DNA of 64,000 nt from Mesorhizobium sp. B1-1-8 (GCF_006442795.2 NZ_CP083956.1:5185501-5249500); one strand, 5' to 3'; shown: positions 51,673 to 60,731, counted from the first letter of the stretch. The notes: generated by a model from the sequence alone, not told the origin. Made by a program: numbers and translations.

Positions 51673-52469
51673 CTGGAATACCTCAGGATGGCATAGAGCG
51701 CGCGGGGATTGGTGGTGACATAGCGCCAGAAGAGCCGGCGCGGCTCCATCAGCATGCGCCATAGCCATTCGAAGCCGGCCTTCTGGACCCAGAGCGGCGC
51801 CCGCCGGACTTTGCCGCCAAGATGGTCGAAAAGACCGCCCGACGTCTTGATGACCCCGACATTGGCGAGACGCGTTGCAAAGTCGCGCACGAAGATCTGC
51901 TCGCGCGGAACGCCAAGGCCGAGCCACAAAATGTCGGGCGCCAGCGCATTGATTTCGTCGAGCTTTGCTTCGAGCGCTTCGCCGGCAAGATAGCCGTGAC
52001 AATGACCGACGACGCGCAGGCCCGGGTAGCGGCGCTTGATCGCGGCGAGGGCTTTGCCGTTCTCGGCCTCCGTCGATCCGAGCAGGTAGAACGTCACGCC
52101 CTTCTGTTCGGCGAGTTCGGCCACGTCGTGGAAGAGATCGGTGGTGGCCACGCGCTCGGGCAATTGCGTGCTGCACAGCAATCGCGATGCCAGGACAAGC
52201 GGCTGGCCATCGGCGAAGATCTGGTCCGCGTCGCGGAAAAGCGCCGCGATCTCCAGATTTGCCCGCGCCTGCGCGATGACCTCGCCATTGGCCGAGGTGA
52301 AGTAATAGGGGCGGCTTCCCTGACGATGCCCGCGCGCCGCCGCTATCATCAGCCTGGCCGCGCTCTGCCTGTCGATCACTGTGATCGGCAATCCTCCAAT
52401 CTGCACGGCTGGAAACGCCGGCAGGCTCTCCGGGAAGGGAGCTGGCTCTGGTTGCGCGATAACCGTCAC
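51669..52469 (-). CDS. WecG/TagA/CpsF-family glycosyltransferase
   Basis: A 266-residue GT26 enzyme. Conserved parts are FTSANGEVIAQARANLEIAALFRDADQIFADGQPLVLASRL (the TxNaxxV-type and catalytic Asp region), VTFYLLGSTEAENGKALAAIKRRYPGLRVVGHCHGY, APDILWLGLGVPREQIFV, GVIKTSGGLFDHLGGKVRRAPLWVQKAGFEWLWRMLMEPRRLFWRY. It transfers a sugar, often ManNAc-type, to a lipid-linked acceptor at an early step. Length is normal. It heads the unit with the FAD oxidoreductase. The upstream region is unusually AT-rich. Confidence 0.92.
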   Translation of the reverse strand: MTVIAQPEPAPFPESLPAFPAVQIGGLPITVIDRQSAARLMIAAARGHRQGSRPYYFTSANGEVIAQARANLEIAALFRDADQIFADGQPLVLASRLLCSTQLPERVATTDLFHDVAELAEQKGVTFYLLGSTEAENGKALAAIKRRYPGLRVVGHCHGYLAGEALEAKLDEINALAPDILWLGLGVPREQIFVRDFATRLANVGVIKTSGGLFDHLGGKVRRAPLWVQKAGFEWLWRMLMEPRRLFWRYVTTNPRALYAILRYSR

Positions 52470-52864
52470 GCCTGCGCTCCGTGCTTAGGCCCGGCGATGC
52501 AGGCGGAGACTTTGACGGTTCTCATCGGGACTGTCGCTATTTCTTGACTGGCGAAGGGCGGACGTGTGCTGCCGTTCGTAACTTTTTCTTCTTCAAAATC
52601 TCTTCGAGAACTCTCTAAAACTTTCCGCATAGGAGAAGTCGCCCCACTCTCCGTTATCGATCACCCCCTTGCTCGCGCACTATAAGTAAAAATTTAAGGT
52701 TGTTAAGTTGTTTCTTAATAAGTAGTTAATATAGATAATTAGAGTAAAAGTTTACGGAACCGAATATCGAAGTCGAACGCTTACTCACTTCCGATCCAAT
52801 CCCCGACCTGGAACGAGTTGTGGTCAGCTTGATCGACGCCTCGCCGAGGCGAGTCATCTCACCT
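52470..52864. promoter_or_regulatory. AT-rich regulatory region upstream of the WecG-type gene
   Basis: This 395-base region has no gene. Bases about 52680-52760 are strongly AT-rich, with repeated TTAAG/TTAA elements (AATTTAAGG, TTGTTAAGTTG, TTCTTAATAAG, TAGTTAATATAG), in contrast to the GC-rich surroundings. It must carry the promoter for the WecG-type gene and lies downstream of the LuxR-type gene. Such DNA is a typical target for H-NS-like or MucR-type regulators. Confidence 0.55.
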
Positions 52865-53656
52865 TCACGACAGGCTCTTCAGGTAGATGGACAACAGTTC
52901 CGTCTGCGAGGAAATTCCCAACTTTCGATAAACGTTGCGACGATGTACCTTCACGGTCCCGGTGGAGATGTTCAGCCTCAGACCTATGGATTCGGAGGAG
53001 TGCCCCTGAAGGACCAGTTCGATAATGTCTGCTTCCCTGACAGTCAGCTTCAACGTGCGCCAAACGCTCTCGTTTTCTGCCTGTAGCGTCCTGCTCCGTC
53101 GTCTCCGGCTGGCTTTTGCCGCGTCGAAGCGGCTGCCCAGGCCAGACCAGTGCCGGCTCGCCATTGCCGAGACCAGCGGGGCGGCCCTTTGCAGCAATGT
53201 GAATTCGGCGGCCGGAAACGGCCCCGTCTCCTGTCGGCGCATCAATGAGAGCACGATCGACACATCGTCGGCGGCGGCGAGGAAAAAGCCGACCTCCTCG
53301 GCCAGCCCGGTTTTGACATAGTAGCTGCGATAATATTCGCTGGAGAAGAAGCGGTCAGGCGCCAACTGCCGCATTCGGAACACACCGGTCCGGCGCTCAC
53401 GCGCCGTATGATAGAACGGATCGAGCATATACGGCCCGGCCTGATAGAGCGCCACGAACACATAATGGTCGTCCGGGTCAAAGCTGCTGTAGAGTTCAAT
53501 GGGCCGCTCGTTGCCGCGATAGGCGAACACAACGACATGGTCGAATTTCACCAGGGTGTTCATGAGCGCCCGGAATGTCCGGCCGAATTCGTCATCGGAG
53601 ACGGTGGGCGCATCGAGCGCACTGCCGAGAACCGAAAAAAGCGCCTCGATGTCCAC
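52865..53656 (-). CDS. LuxR-type transcriptional regulator
   Basis: A 263-residue regulator. The C-terminal LuxR helix-turn-helix is clear: LTVREADIIELVLQGHSSESIGLRLNISTGTVKVHRRNVYRKLGISSQTELL. The N-terminal two thirds (ALMNTLVKFDHVVVFAYRGNERPIELYSSFD) form a ligand-binding-like domain, but I cannot identify the key residues of acyl-homoserine-lactone receptors. The start is GTG at 53656 with a strong GGAGGGG site. No LuxI-type gene is near. It is divergent from the PotABCD-type operon, its likely target. Confidence 0.88.
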   Translation of the reverse strand: MDIEALFSVLGSALDAPTVSDDEFGRTFRALMNTLVKFDHVVVFAYRGNERPIELYSSFDPDDHYVFVALYQAGPYMLDPFYHTARERRTGVFRMRQLAPDRFFSSEYYRSYYVKTGLAEEVGFFLAAADDVSIVLSLMRRQETGPFPAAEFTLLQRAAPLVSAMASRHWSGLGSRFDAAKASRRRRSRTLQAENESVWRTLKLTVREADIIELVLQGHSSESIGLRLNISTGTVKVHRRNVYRKLGISSQTELLSIYLKSLS

Positions 53657-53675
53657 CGCCTCCCCTCCGTCGCCT

Positions 53676-53734
53676 TACCCCGGCATATACCTCTCGCAGA
53701 AAAGCAGATGCTCAAAACTACCCCTATCGGGGTA
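53676..53734. promoter_or_regulatory. Candidate operator region between luxR-type and importer genes
   Basis: TACCCC-TATC-GGGGTA, a 16-base inverted repeat, lies at 53719-53734, and a TACCCC half-site is found again at 53676-53681. Both are in the 171-base divergent gap and could bind the LuxR-type regulator or another dimeric factor. Confidence 0.45.
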
Positions 53735-53827
53735 TATATCCGACCCGGCCTTTCTTACTAGGCTTCAGTCCAAGAAGCGGGTAATCGCGGCGAAGACCGC
53801 GGCTGCGCTTCACTATGGGGAACTGGC

Positions 53828-54925
53828 GTGGAAGCTGCGTTGCGGAACGACATCGAGTTCCGATCCGTCACCAAGACCTATGGCGCCGTTACCGCCGTCC
53901 ATGAGGTCGACCTGAATGTAACCAAGGGCGCATTTCTGGCGCTGCTGGGCCCGTCGGGCTGTGGCAAGACGACATGTCTGCGCATCATCGGCGGCTTCGA
54001 GCAGCCAACAAGCGGATCGGTGCTCATCAACGGCCGTGAGATGAACGGCGTGCCGCCTTACCAGCGGCCGGTGAACATGGTCTTCCAGCACTATGCGTTG
54101 TTCCCGCATTTCGATGTCGAGCAAAACGTTGCCTACGGGCTGAGGCAGATGCGCCCCAGGCTGGCTGCCGCCGAGATCAGGCGGCGCGTTGGCAAGGCGC
54201 TCGAAATGGTGCGCCTCGACGGCTTCGCCAAACGGCGCATCCACGAAATGTCGGGCGGCCAGCAGCAGCGCGTGGCATTGGCGCGGGCCATCGTCAATCA
54301 GCCCGCGGTCCTGCTGCTGGATGAGCCGCTGGCGGCGCTCGACAAGAAACTGCGCTCCGCCATGCAGATTGAATTGCAGACCCTGCAGCGCGAGCTCGGC
54401 ATCACCTTCGTGCTGGTGACGCACGACCAGGAAGAAGCGCTGTCGGCCGACATCGTCTGCGTGATGAACGCCGGCCGTATCCGGCAGCTCGGCACGCCGC
54501 AACAGGTCTACGATCGGCCGACCGACATCTTCGTCGCCGACTTCGTCGGCAAGACCAACCGGTTCTCCGCGACGCTGGAGAACGGCGGCAAGACATTGCG
54601 GCTGGCGGACGGTTCCGCCCTGACTGTAGGCCCGCGACAGACCGTCTCGCCGGGCAGCGCCATCCTGGCGATCAGGCCCGAGGCAATCCGGCTGAGCAGA
54701 TCGCATCCCGCCGATGGCGCGGCTATGAAAGGAACCGTCACTCATCGGATCTTCCTCGGCTCTTCCGTGGAGTACGCGGTCACGGTTGCCGATCTGGGCG
54801 ACTTTCTCGTCACCGCGGATCGCAAAACCTTGAGCGAAGGCGAGCTGGTCGAGCCGGGCGAAACCGTGTTTCTCGGCTTCGATCCGCTCGCGGCGCATGT
54901 TTTTCCGGCATCAAGTGCAGCATAA
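53828..54925 (+). CDS. PotA-type ABC transporter ATPase
   Basis: A 365-residue ATPase of the spermidine/putrescine or iron/opine type. Walker A is GPSGCGKTT (about 43-51), the signature is MSGGQQQRVALARA, Walker B is VLLLDEPLAALD, and the H-loop is VTHDQEEA. A C-terminal TOBE domain follows (AILAIRPEAIRL). GTG at 53828 is the start. It is the first gene of a four-gene importer operon and lies 21 bases before the binding-protein gene. Confidence 0.9.
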   Translation: MEAALRNDIEFRSVTKTYGAVTAVHEVDLNVTKGAFLALLGPSGCGKTTCLRIIGGFEQPTSGSVLINGREMNGVPPYQRPVNMVFQHYALFPHFDVEQNVAYGLRQMRPRLAAAEIRRRVGKALEMVRLDGFAKRRIHEMSGGQQQRVALARAIVNQPAVLLLDEPLAALDKKLRSAMQIELQTLQRELGITFVLVTHDQEEALSADIVCVMNAGRIRQLGTPQQVYDRPTDIFVADFVGKTNRFSATLENGGKTLRLADGSALTVGPRQTVSPGSAILAIRPEAIRLSRSHPADGAAMKGTVTHRIFLGSSVEYAVTVADLGDFLVTADRKTLSEGELVEPGETVFLGFDPLAAHVFPASSAA

Positions 54926-54946
54926 GAAACAGCAAGGGAACACGTC

Positions 54947-56107
54947 ATGACCAAGAGTTACAAAGACAATCTGCCCATCTCCGCCGAAGGGTTCATGCAG
55001 GAATTCATGCGCCTGAAGCGCGGCTCCGTCACGCGGCGGCATTTTCTAGGCATCACCGGTCTCGGACTGGCCACCGCCGTGATGTCGCGCTTCCCCGGCG
55101 CGCTCTCGACACCGGCCTACGCCGAGGATCTCGGCAGCCAGATGTCGATCGCGACATGGCCGAACTATCATGATCCGCAGACCTTCGAGCGGTTCAAAGC
55201 GGCGACCGGCGTCGCCGTCGAGGTCAACGTCTTCGGCTCGAACGAAGAAATGCTTGCCAAGCTGCAGGCCGGTGCCTCAGGCTGGTCGCTGTTCGTGCCG
55301 ACCAACTACACCATCTCGACCTACGCGAAGCTCGGACTGATCGACGAACTCGACATGTCCAAGCTGCCGAACTTCAGCGCCAGCACGGAGAATCCCCGCT
55401 TCACCAAGGAAGGCCAGATCGGCGGCAAGACCTACGCCGTGCCGAAGAACTGGGGCACCACCGGGTTCTCCGTCAACACGAAAAAGATCAAGACGCCGCT
55501 GGCCAGCTGGAAGGACTTCTTCGAGGTTCTGCAGACCGAGGCGGACGGCCGCGGCATGGTGCATGACTATCAGCTGACGACCATCGGCAGCGCCCTGGTT
55601 TCGCTCGGCCATGACTTCAATTCGATCAAGCCCGACGAGTTGGCCAAGGCCGAGGAGTTGCTGATCAAGGTCAAGCCGCACCTGTTCGCCATCAACAGCG
55701 ACTACCAGCCGGCCATGCGCGCGACCGATGCCTGGATCACCATGTGCTGGACCAATGACGGCGCGCAGCTCAACCATGACATGCCCGAGCTTGCCTACAT
55801 TCTCGGCAAGGACGGCGGCGAGATCTGGACCGACTATTACGGCATTCCGAAAGACGCCCCCAACAAGCCGGCCGGCTATGCGCTGCTGAACTATCTCATG
55901 GACCCGCAGAACGCGGTGAAGGAGCATATCGCCAATGGCGCGCCGACCACCGACAGCCGCGTCCTGGCCTTGCTGCCGAAGGAAGTGACGTCGAACAAGA
56001 TCGTCTATCCGGACGAAGCGTCGCTGACGCCGCTCGAGTTCGGCGCGGCGGTAACGCTCACCGATCCAAGCCGCGCCGAACTGATGGCACGGTTCAAATC
56101 GGCCTGA
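54947..56107 (+). CDS. PotD/PotF-type substrate-binding protein with Tat-type signal
   Basis: A 386-residue periplasmic binding protein. An N-terminal lead of about 25 residues precedes a twin-arginine signal, TRRHFLGITGLGLATAVMSRF, cleaved near AYA. The mature protein resembles PotD/PotF: SIATWPNYHDPQTFERF, FGSNEEMLAKLQAG, VPTNYTISTYAKLGLIDEL, TYAVPKNWGTTGFSVNT. The ligand could be a polyamine or another small cation; it is not decidable from sequence alone. Tat export suggests it folds in the cytoplasm first. Confidence 0.9.
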   Translation: MTKSYKDNLPISAEGFMQEFMRLKRGSVTRRHFLGITGLGLATAVMSRFPGALSTPAYAEDLGSQMSIATWPNYHDPQTFERFKAATGVAVEVNVFGSNEEMLAKLQAGASGWSLFVPTNYTISTYAKLGLIDELDMSKLPNFSASTENPRFTKEGQIGGKTYAVPKNWGTTGFSVNTKKIKTPLASWKDFFEVLQTEADGRGMVHDYQLTTIGSALVSLGHDFNSIKPDELAKAEELLIKVKPHLFAINSDYQPAMRATDAWITMCWTNDGAQLNHDMPELAYILGKDGGEIWTDYYGIPKDAPNKPAGYALLNYLMDPQNAVKEHIANGAPTTDSRVLALLPKEVTSNKIVYPDEASLTPLEFGAAVTLTDPSRAELMARFKSA

Positions 56108-56183
56108 CCGGTATCATGGCCTGAGGGAGGTGGCCAACGCCGGCCGCCTCCCGCTTCTGCAATTTTTTCAGGTTCAATCAGAC

Positions 56184-57050
56184 ATGGCTCTTACGGCCGC
56201 CAGCAAGAAACGCCTTGTCACCGCCGCACTGGTAGGCCCCGCGGCGGCTTGGCTGTTCGTTTTCCTGGTGCTGCCCTTTGTCGCCATACTGGTCTTTGCG
56301 TTCGGCAGGCGCGCGCCCGAAGGCGGCTATCAGCCCGCCTTCACGCTGGAGCAATTCGCCAATCTGGGCGCGCGCTCTGCAGCCTTCGTCAACACGCTGG
56401 TGCTGGCGCCGGCCGGCACGGCCGCCTGCCTGCTGGTGGCCTATCCGGTCGCCTACTACCTGGCAGTAAAATCCAACCCGAAATACCGATTGCTGCTGGT
56501 GTCGCTCGTCGTCGTGCCGTTCTGGACCAGCATGCTGGTGCGCACCTATGCCTGGATGTATCTGCTTGGCGCCCGCGGCATTCCGCATCTGCTGGAATTT
56601 GTCGGCCTGACCGACGTGCGGCTGCTCAACACTGCGGGCGCGGTGCTGCTCGGCATCGTCTATGGCTATCTGCCGCTGATGATCCTGCCCATCTATGTCA
56701 GCCTGGAGAAGCTCGACCGGCGGCTGCTGGAAGCGTCGGCGGACCTGGGAGCAAGACCGGTCGCGACCTTCTTCGGCATCACCTTGCCGCTGTCGCTGCC
56801 CGGCGTAATGACCGGTGTCGCGCTGGTCATGATCCTGCTGCTCGGCGAATACCTCATTCCGCAACTGCTGGGCGGTGGAAAGGTCTTCTTCATCGGCAAT
56901 GCGCTTGTCGATCTCTTCCTGCAATCGCGCAACTGGCCGTTCGGCTCGGCGATCGCCGTCACGCTGGTTGCGGTGGTGGTGGTTATCCTTCTGGTGGCGA
57001 TGCGCGTCGCCTGGCGCGTGGCCGGCACCCGTCAGGTGGATCTGCTCTGA
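56184..57050 (+). CDS. PotB-type ABC transporter permease
   Basis: A 288-residue permease with six membrane segments, beginning LVTAALVGPAAAWLFVFLVLPFVAILVFAFG. The coupling motif is LLEASADLGARPVATFFGITLPLSLPG. I favour the ATG at 56184, which gives the usual short N-terminus; a GTG at 56130 adds 18 residues but has poor spacing to its ribosome site. Its TGA overlaps the PotC-type ATG (TGATG). Confidence 0.9.
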   Translation: MALTAASKKRLVTAALVGPAAAWLFVFLVLPFVAILVFAFGRRAPEGGYQPAFTLEQFANLGARSAAFVNTLVLAPAGTAACLLVAYPVAYYLAVKSNPKYRLLLVSLVVVPFWTSMLVRTYAWMYLLGARGIPHLLEFVGLTDVRLLNTAGAVLLGIVYGYLPLMILPIYVSLEKLDRRLLEASADLGARPVATFFGITLPLSLPGVMTGVALVMILLLGEYLIPQLLGGGKVFFIGNALVDLFLQSRNWPFGSAIAVTLVAVVVVILLVAMRVAWRVAGTRQVDLL

Positions 57051-57862
57051 TGCGCGCCTTGGTGACCGCGGTTTATCTGTTCCTGTACGCGCCGATCGCG
57101 CTGGTTGTGCTGCTGTCGTTCAATTCCGGCCGCAACGCCAGCGACTTCGTCGGGCTGTCGACGCAGTGGTACGGCAAAGCGCTGTCGAACACATTCCTCA
57201 TGGATGCCCTGCGGACGAGCCTGATCGTCGGGCTGACCAGCGCGGCGCTGGCCGCCGTGTTCGGCACGATGGCGGCGATGGGCATGGAGCGGCTCGGCGC
57301 GCGCAGCCGCGCCGTGTTCGACGGGCTCTTTGCCGCGGCCATCGTCGTGCCCGGCGTCGTCATCGGCATCGCGACGCTGGTGGCGCTGGTCGAGCTGCTG
57401 TCCATCGTCAATCCGGCGCTGGCCGCGTTCTGGCCTTTCGAACCGGCCCCGAAACTCGGTCTCGGCTACGGCTCGATCATTGCCGCGCATGGGCTTTTCA
57501 CCATGGCGCTGGTGACGATGATCGTGAAGGCACGCCTTGCGAGCCTCGGCCGCGATATCGTCGAGGCATCGAACGATCTCTACGCGACCCCGCTGACGAC
57601 ATTCCGTGAAATCGTGCTGCCGCAGATCAGCCCGTCCATCCTCGCCGGATTCCTGCTTGCCTTCACCTTCTCCTTCGACGATTTCATCGTCGCCTTCTTC
57701 GTTGCCGGCTCGAAGACGACACTGCCAATGTATGTCTTCGCCTCGATCCGGCGCGGCGTCACGCCGGAGATCAACGCCATCGCCACGATGGTGCTTGGGG
57801 CCTCGCTCGTGCTGATCATCATCGCGCGCGTGCTGATGCGCGAAAAGAAACCAAGACACTAG
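57050..57862 (+). CDS. PotC-type ABC transporter permease
   Basis: A 270-residue permease with six membrane segments (start MRALVTAVYLFLYAPIALVVLLSFNSG). The coupling motif is DIVEASNDLYATPLTTFREIVLPQISPSILAGFLLAFTFSFDDFIVAFFVAG, the typical PotC form. It pairs with the upstream permease. The TAG stop at 57860-57862 is the left end of a palindromic repeat. Confidence 0.9.
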   Translation: MRALVTAVYLFLYAPIALVVLLSFNSGRNASDFVGLSTQWYGKALSNTFLMDALRTSLIVGLTSAALAAVFGTMAAMGMERLGARSRAVFDGLFAAAIVVPGVVIGIATLVALVELLSIVNPALAAFWPFEPAPKLGLGYGSIIAAHGLFTMALVTMIVKARLASLGRDIVEASNDLYATPLTTFREIVLPQISPSILAGFLLAFTFSFDDFIVAFFVAGSKTTLPMYVFASIRRGVTPEINAIATMVLGASLVLIIIARVLMREKKPRH

Positions 57863-57906
57863 AGCCGGATGATTTCAGGTCGACCTGAAATCTGAATCCG
57901 GCTCTA
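57860..57906. repeat. Palindromic repeat with GTCGAC centre
   Basis: A 47-base palindrome: outer arms TAGAGCCGGAT and ATCCGGCTCTA, inner arms GATTTCAGG and CCTGAAATC meeting at a central GTCGAC-type core. It starts with the PotC-type stop codon. It probably also ends transcription of the importer operon. Confidence 0.75.
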
Positions 57907-57917
57907 AATCAAGGAGA

Positions 57918-57970
57918 TAGAGCATGATGCCGTCCGAAAACCGCTTCACACTTTTCGGCATCATGCTCTA
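57918..57970. repeat. RIME-like palindromic repeat, copy C
   Basis: A 53-base imperfect palindrome that opens TAGAGCATGATGCCG, has CCGAAAACCGCTTCACAC in the centre and ends TTTTCGGCATCATGCTCTA. It shares the CGAAA-CCGC-CAC core with copies A and B but with longer outer arms. It stands 11 bases after the neighbouring palindrome, making a mosaic element. Confidence 0.8.
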
Positions 57971-57984
57971 GAACGGGCGCTGTC

Positions 57985-58746
57985 ATGATCCTTCGCAATC
58001 ACGTTGCGATCGTAACCGGTGCGGCATCCGGAATTGGCGAGGGCGGCGCCGCGATCATGGCGCGCGAAGGCGCGCATGTGATCCTGGTCGACAAGGATCC
58101 TCGGAGATCGGAAGAAGCGGCAAGCCGCATTCGCTCGGCCGGCGGCAGCGCCGAGCCATTGGTGCTCGATGTGACCGACGACACGGCGTTGCAGGCCGGC
58201 ATTGCCTCGGTCGCATCGAGGCACGGTCGTATCGACATCCTGCACAACCACGCAGGCGCGCAGATCGCCGGCGATGTCGAACATGTGGAGACCGAAGGTT
58301 TCGACCGCTCCTGGGCTCTCAACGTGCGCGCGCATTTCATGGCTGCCCGCTTCGTGATCCCGGTCATGAAGGCCGCCAGCAAGGGCGTGATCCTCAACAC
58401 CTCGTCCAGCTCCGGCGTGCTTTATGACCGGCAGATGATTGCCTACACCACGACCAAGCACGCCGTCATCGCCATGACCCGGCAGATGGCCGGCGACGTC
58501 GCGCGCCATGGAATTCGCGTCAACGCGCTTTGCCCGGGCTGGGTCGACACGCCCTTCAATGCACCCTTCATTGCGCAAATGGGCGGGCGCGAGGCAATCG
58601 AGACCTATATAGCCGAAAAGGTTCCGCTCGGTCGCTGGGCCGACGTTGCAGAGATCGCGGAATCCATCCTGTTCCTGGTCTCCGACCGCTCTTCCTACAT
58701 GACGGGGCAGATTCTCGTGGTCGACGGCGGCGAGACGATTGCCTGA
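57985..58746 (+). CDS. SDR-family oxidoreductase
   Basis: A 253-residue short-chain dehydrogenase. The NAD(P) motif is VTGAASGIGEGGAA, Asp of LVDKD favours NAD(H), and the catalytic Tyr-Lys pair is in YTTTKHAV with Ser in TSSSSGV. The usual NNAG structural motif is HNHAG here. The C-terminal VDGGETIA is typical. Substrate is unknown. It follows the importer operon after two palindromic repeats and may be separately expressed; with the importer it could process the transported compound. Confidence 0.88.
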   Translation: MILRNHVAIVTGAASGIGEGGAAIMAREGAHVILVDKDPRRSEEAASRIRSAGGSAEPLVLDVTDDTALQAGIASVASRHGRIDILHNHAGAQIAGDVEHVETEGFDRSWALNVRAHFMAARFVIPVMKAASKGVILNTSSSSGVLYDRQMIAYTTTKHAVIAMTRQMAGDVARHGIRVNALCPGWVDTPFNAPFIAQMGGREAIETYIAEKVPLGRWADVAEIAESILFLVSDRSSYMTGQILVVDGGETIA

Positions 58747-58763
58747 ATGGCGCTTCGCCGCCC

Positions 58764-60731
58764 TCAGGCGGCGGTAGCCAGGGCGCCTTGCTGCGCCTCA
58801 CGCCAGGATTGGAACATCAGCACGTCCCAAAGCAGATACTGGTTGTTGCGGCGTCCCGAAAGATGCTCTGACCAGGCGCGCCGGATCGGCTCAGGCTGGA
58901 ACAGGCCGTCTTCGCGCAGCCGGCGTTCGTCGAGAAGAGCCTCCGCCCAACCGCGAAGCGCACCGCGCAGCCAGGCGTCGATCGGCACGCCGAAGCCCAT
59001 CTTGGGGCGGTCGACAAGCCCGCGCGGGACGTGCTTGTAGAGCAATTGCCTGAGCGGCCATTTCGTCTGGTTCTGCGCCCGCAGAATGGAAAGCGGCAGC
59101 GAGAGCGCGAAGCCGACGAGGCGATGGTCGAGCAGCGGGACGCGGGTCTCGAGGCTGACCGCCATGGCCGCGCGGTCGACCTTCACCAGGATATCGTCCG
59201 GCAGATAGCTCATCATATCGAGATACATCATCCGCTCGACATTGCCCGGCAGAGCCGGCAGCGGTTCGAGCCCGGTCAGCATCGTCGGCGGCTCGGCCGC
59301 GCCCGCGACGATCTCGGTCGGCTCCCAATGAGAACAGAGGCGACGATAGACGTCGTTCACGCTTCGAAGCGAAAGCACCGACGCCGCCTTGTGGATCTTG
59401 TCGCCCACCCGCTCGCGGCGGAAACGCGGCGGCAGGAGCGGCATGATTCCCTCCGCGACAGCGTCGTAAAGTCCGGGTGACGGCAGCGTCGCCAAGCCCG
59501 CGGACGCGCGGCGCAGGCCCGCCGGAATGCGGGAAAGCTTGTTCCAGGCCGCATCGGCCAGCGCATAGCGCGTATAGCCGGAAAAGAGCTCGTCTCCGCC
59601 ATCGCCCGACAGCGCCACCGTGACGCTGCCGCGTGCCAGCCTGGAGACCAGGAAGGTGGGAATCTGCGAGGAGTCCGAGAACGGCTCGCAATAGATGGCC
59701 GGCAGTTGCGGCACCACGTCGAGCGCATCCTGTTCGGTCAGATAGAGTTCGGTATGATCGGTGCCGAGGTGCCGCGCCACCTGCTCGGCATGATCAGCCT
59801 CGTTGTAGCCGGATTCGTTGAAGCCGATGGTGAACGTCCGCACCGGTCTCGAGCTGATCGACTGCATGACCGCCACGATCGCCGAGGAATCGATGCCGCC
59901 GGAAAGGAAGGCGCCGAGCGGCACATCGGCGATCATCTGCCCTTCGAGCGCGCGGCGAAGCTGGCGCTCGAGCTCAATGACAGCTTCTTCGGGGCTTCCC
60001 CGAAATGGCTCCAGCCGACCCTGCTCCGCAAGCGCTTTCGCGCTCCAATAGCTCTCGACGCGCGGCTCGCGGGCACCGTCGTCAAGGATGAGGATGTGGC
60101 CCGGCCTTAGCTTGCTGATCCCCTGATAGACGCTGTAGGGCGCGGGAATGCTGTTGTGACGCATCAACAGCGTCAGGGCATCGCGATCGATATCCGGGCG
60201 CCAGTCGGGAAGCGGATGAAAGGCCTTGAGCTCGGAGGCAAACGCGAATGCCCTGCCGATGCGCCCGTAATAGAGGGGCTTCTCGCCCAGGCGATCCCGC
60301 GCCAGGACCAGCGTCCTCTCGCTGCGGTCCCACAGGCCGAATGCGAACATGCCGACAGCGGCTTCGAGAGCCCGCTTCAGGCCCATTTCCTCGATCGCTG
60401 CGAGAAAGACCTCTGTGTCGGAATGTCCGCGCCAGGGATGATCGCCATGCTGCCGATCGAGAAGCGCGCGCATCTCGCGGTGATTGTAGATCTCGCCGTT
60501 GAAGACGATGACGTAGCGGCCGCTATGGGATGTCATCGGCTGCGTGCCCGCCGAAGACAAATCGACGATCGCCAGCCGGCGCTGCGCCAAGGCGACGCCG
60601 GCTTCCGCGTCACCCCACACGCCATCGCCATCCGGCCCGCGATGCCGAAGCATGTCGGCCATGCGGCGAACGGTGAAAGCGCCGCTGCCTGTCGCCGCGG
60701 GTCCTCCCACAATACCGGCAATGCCACACAT
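58764..60731 (-). CDS. asnB: Glutamine-hydrolysing asparagine synthetase (AsnB type)
   Basis: A 655-residue enzyme. The glutaminase domain starts MCGIAGIVGG with the N-terminal nucleophile Cys2 and has RRLAIVDLSSAGTQPM and FNGEIYNHREMRALL. The synthetase domain has the PP-loop FLSGGIDSSAIVA and SGDGGDELFSGYTRY. It makes asparagine or, in polysaccharide loci, may amidate uronic acid residues; the neighbours (UDP-sugar dehydrogenase and uronate epimerase) make the latter attractive. The region converges with the SDR gene. Confidence 0.9.
   Translation of the reverse strand: MCGIAGIVGGPAATGSGAFTVRRMADMLRHRGPDGDGVWGDAEAGVALAQRRLAIVDLSSAGTQPMTSHSGRYVIVFNGEIYNHREMRALLDRQHGDHPWRGHSDTEVFLAAIEEMGLKRALEAAVGMFAFGLWDRSERTLVLARDRLGEKPLYYGRIGRAFAFASELKAFHPLPDWRPDIDRDALTLLMRHNSIPAPYSVYQGISKLRPGHILILDDGAREPRVESYWSAKALAEQGRLEPFRGSPEEAVIELERQLRRALEGQMIADVPLGAFLSGGIDSSAIVAVMQSISSRPVRTFTIGFNESGYNEADHAEQVARHLGTDHTELYLTEQDALDVVPQLPAIYCEPFSDSSQIPTFLVSRLARGSVTVALSGDGGDELFSGYTRYALADAAWNKLSRIPAGLRRASAGLATLPSPGLYDAVAEGIMPLLPPRFRRERVGDKIHKAASVLSLRSVNDVYRRLCSHWEPTEIVAGAAEPPTMLTGLEPLPALPGNVERMMYLDMMSYLPDDILVKVDRAAMAVSLETRVPLLDHRLVGFALSLPLSILRAQNQTKWPLRQLLYKHVPRGLVDRPKMGFGVPIDAWLRGALRGWAEALLDERRLREDGLFQPEPIRRAWSEHLSGRRNNQYLLWDVLMFQSWREAQQGALATAA

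Noticed and set aside
57985..58746. SDR gene as KduD of the uronide pathway
   Set aside because: It is over 20 kb from kduI, next to a PotABCD-type importer, and nothing in the sequence points to KduD over other SDR enzymes.
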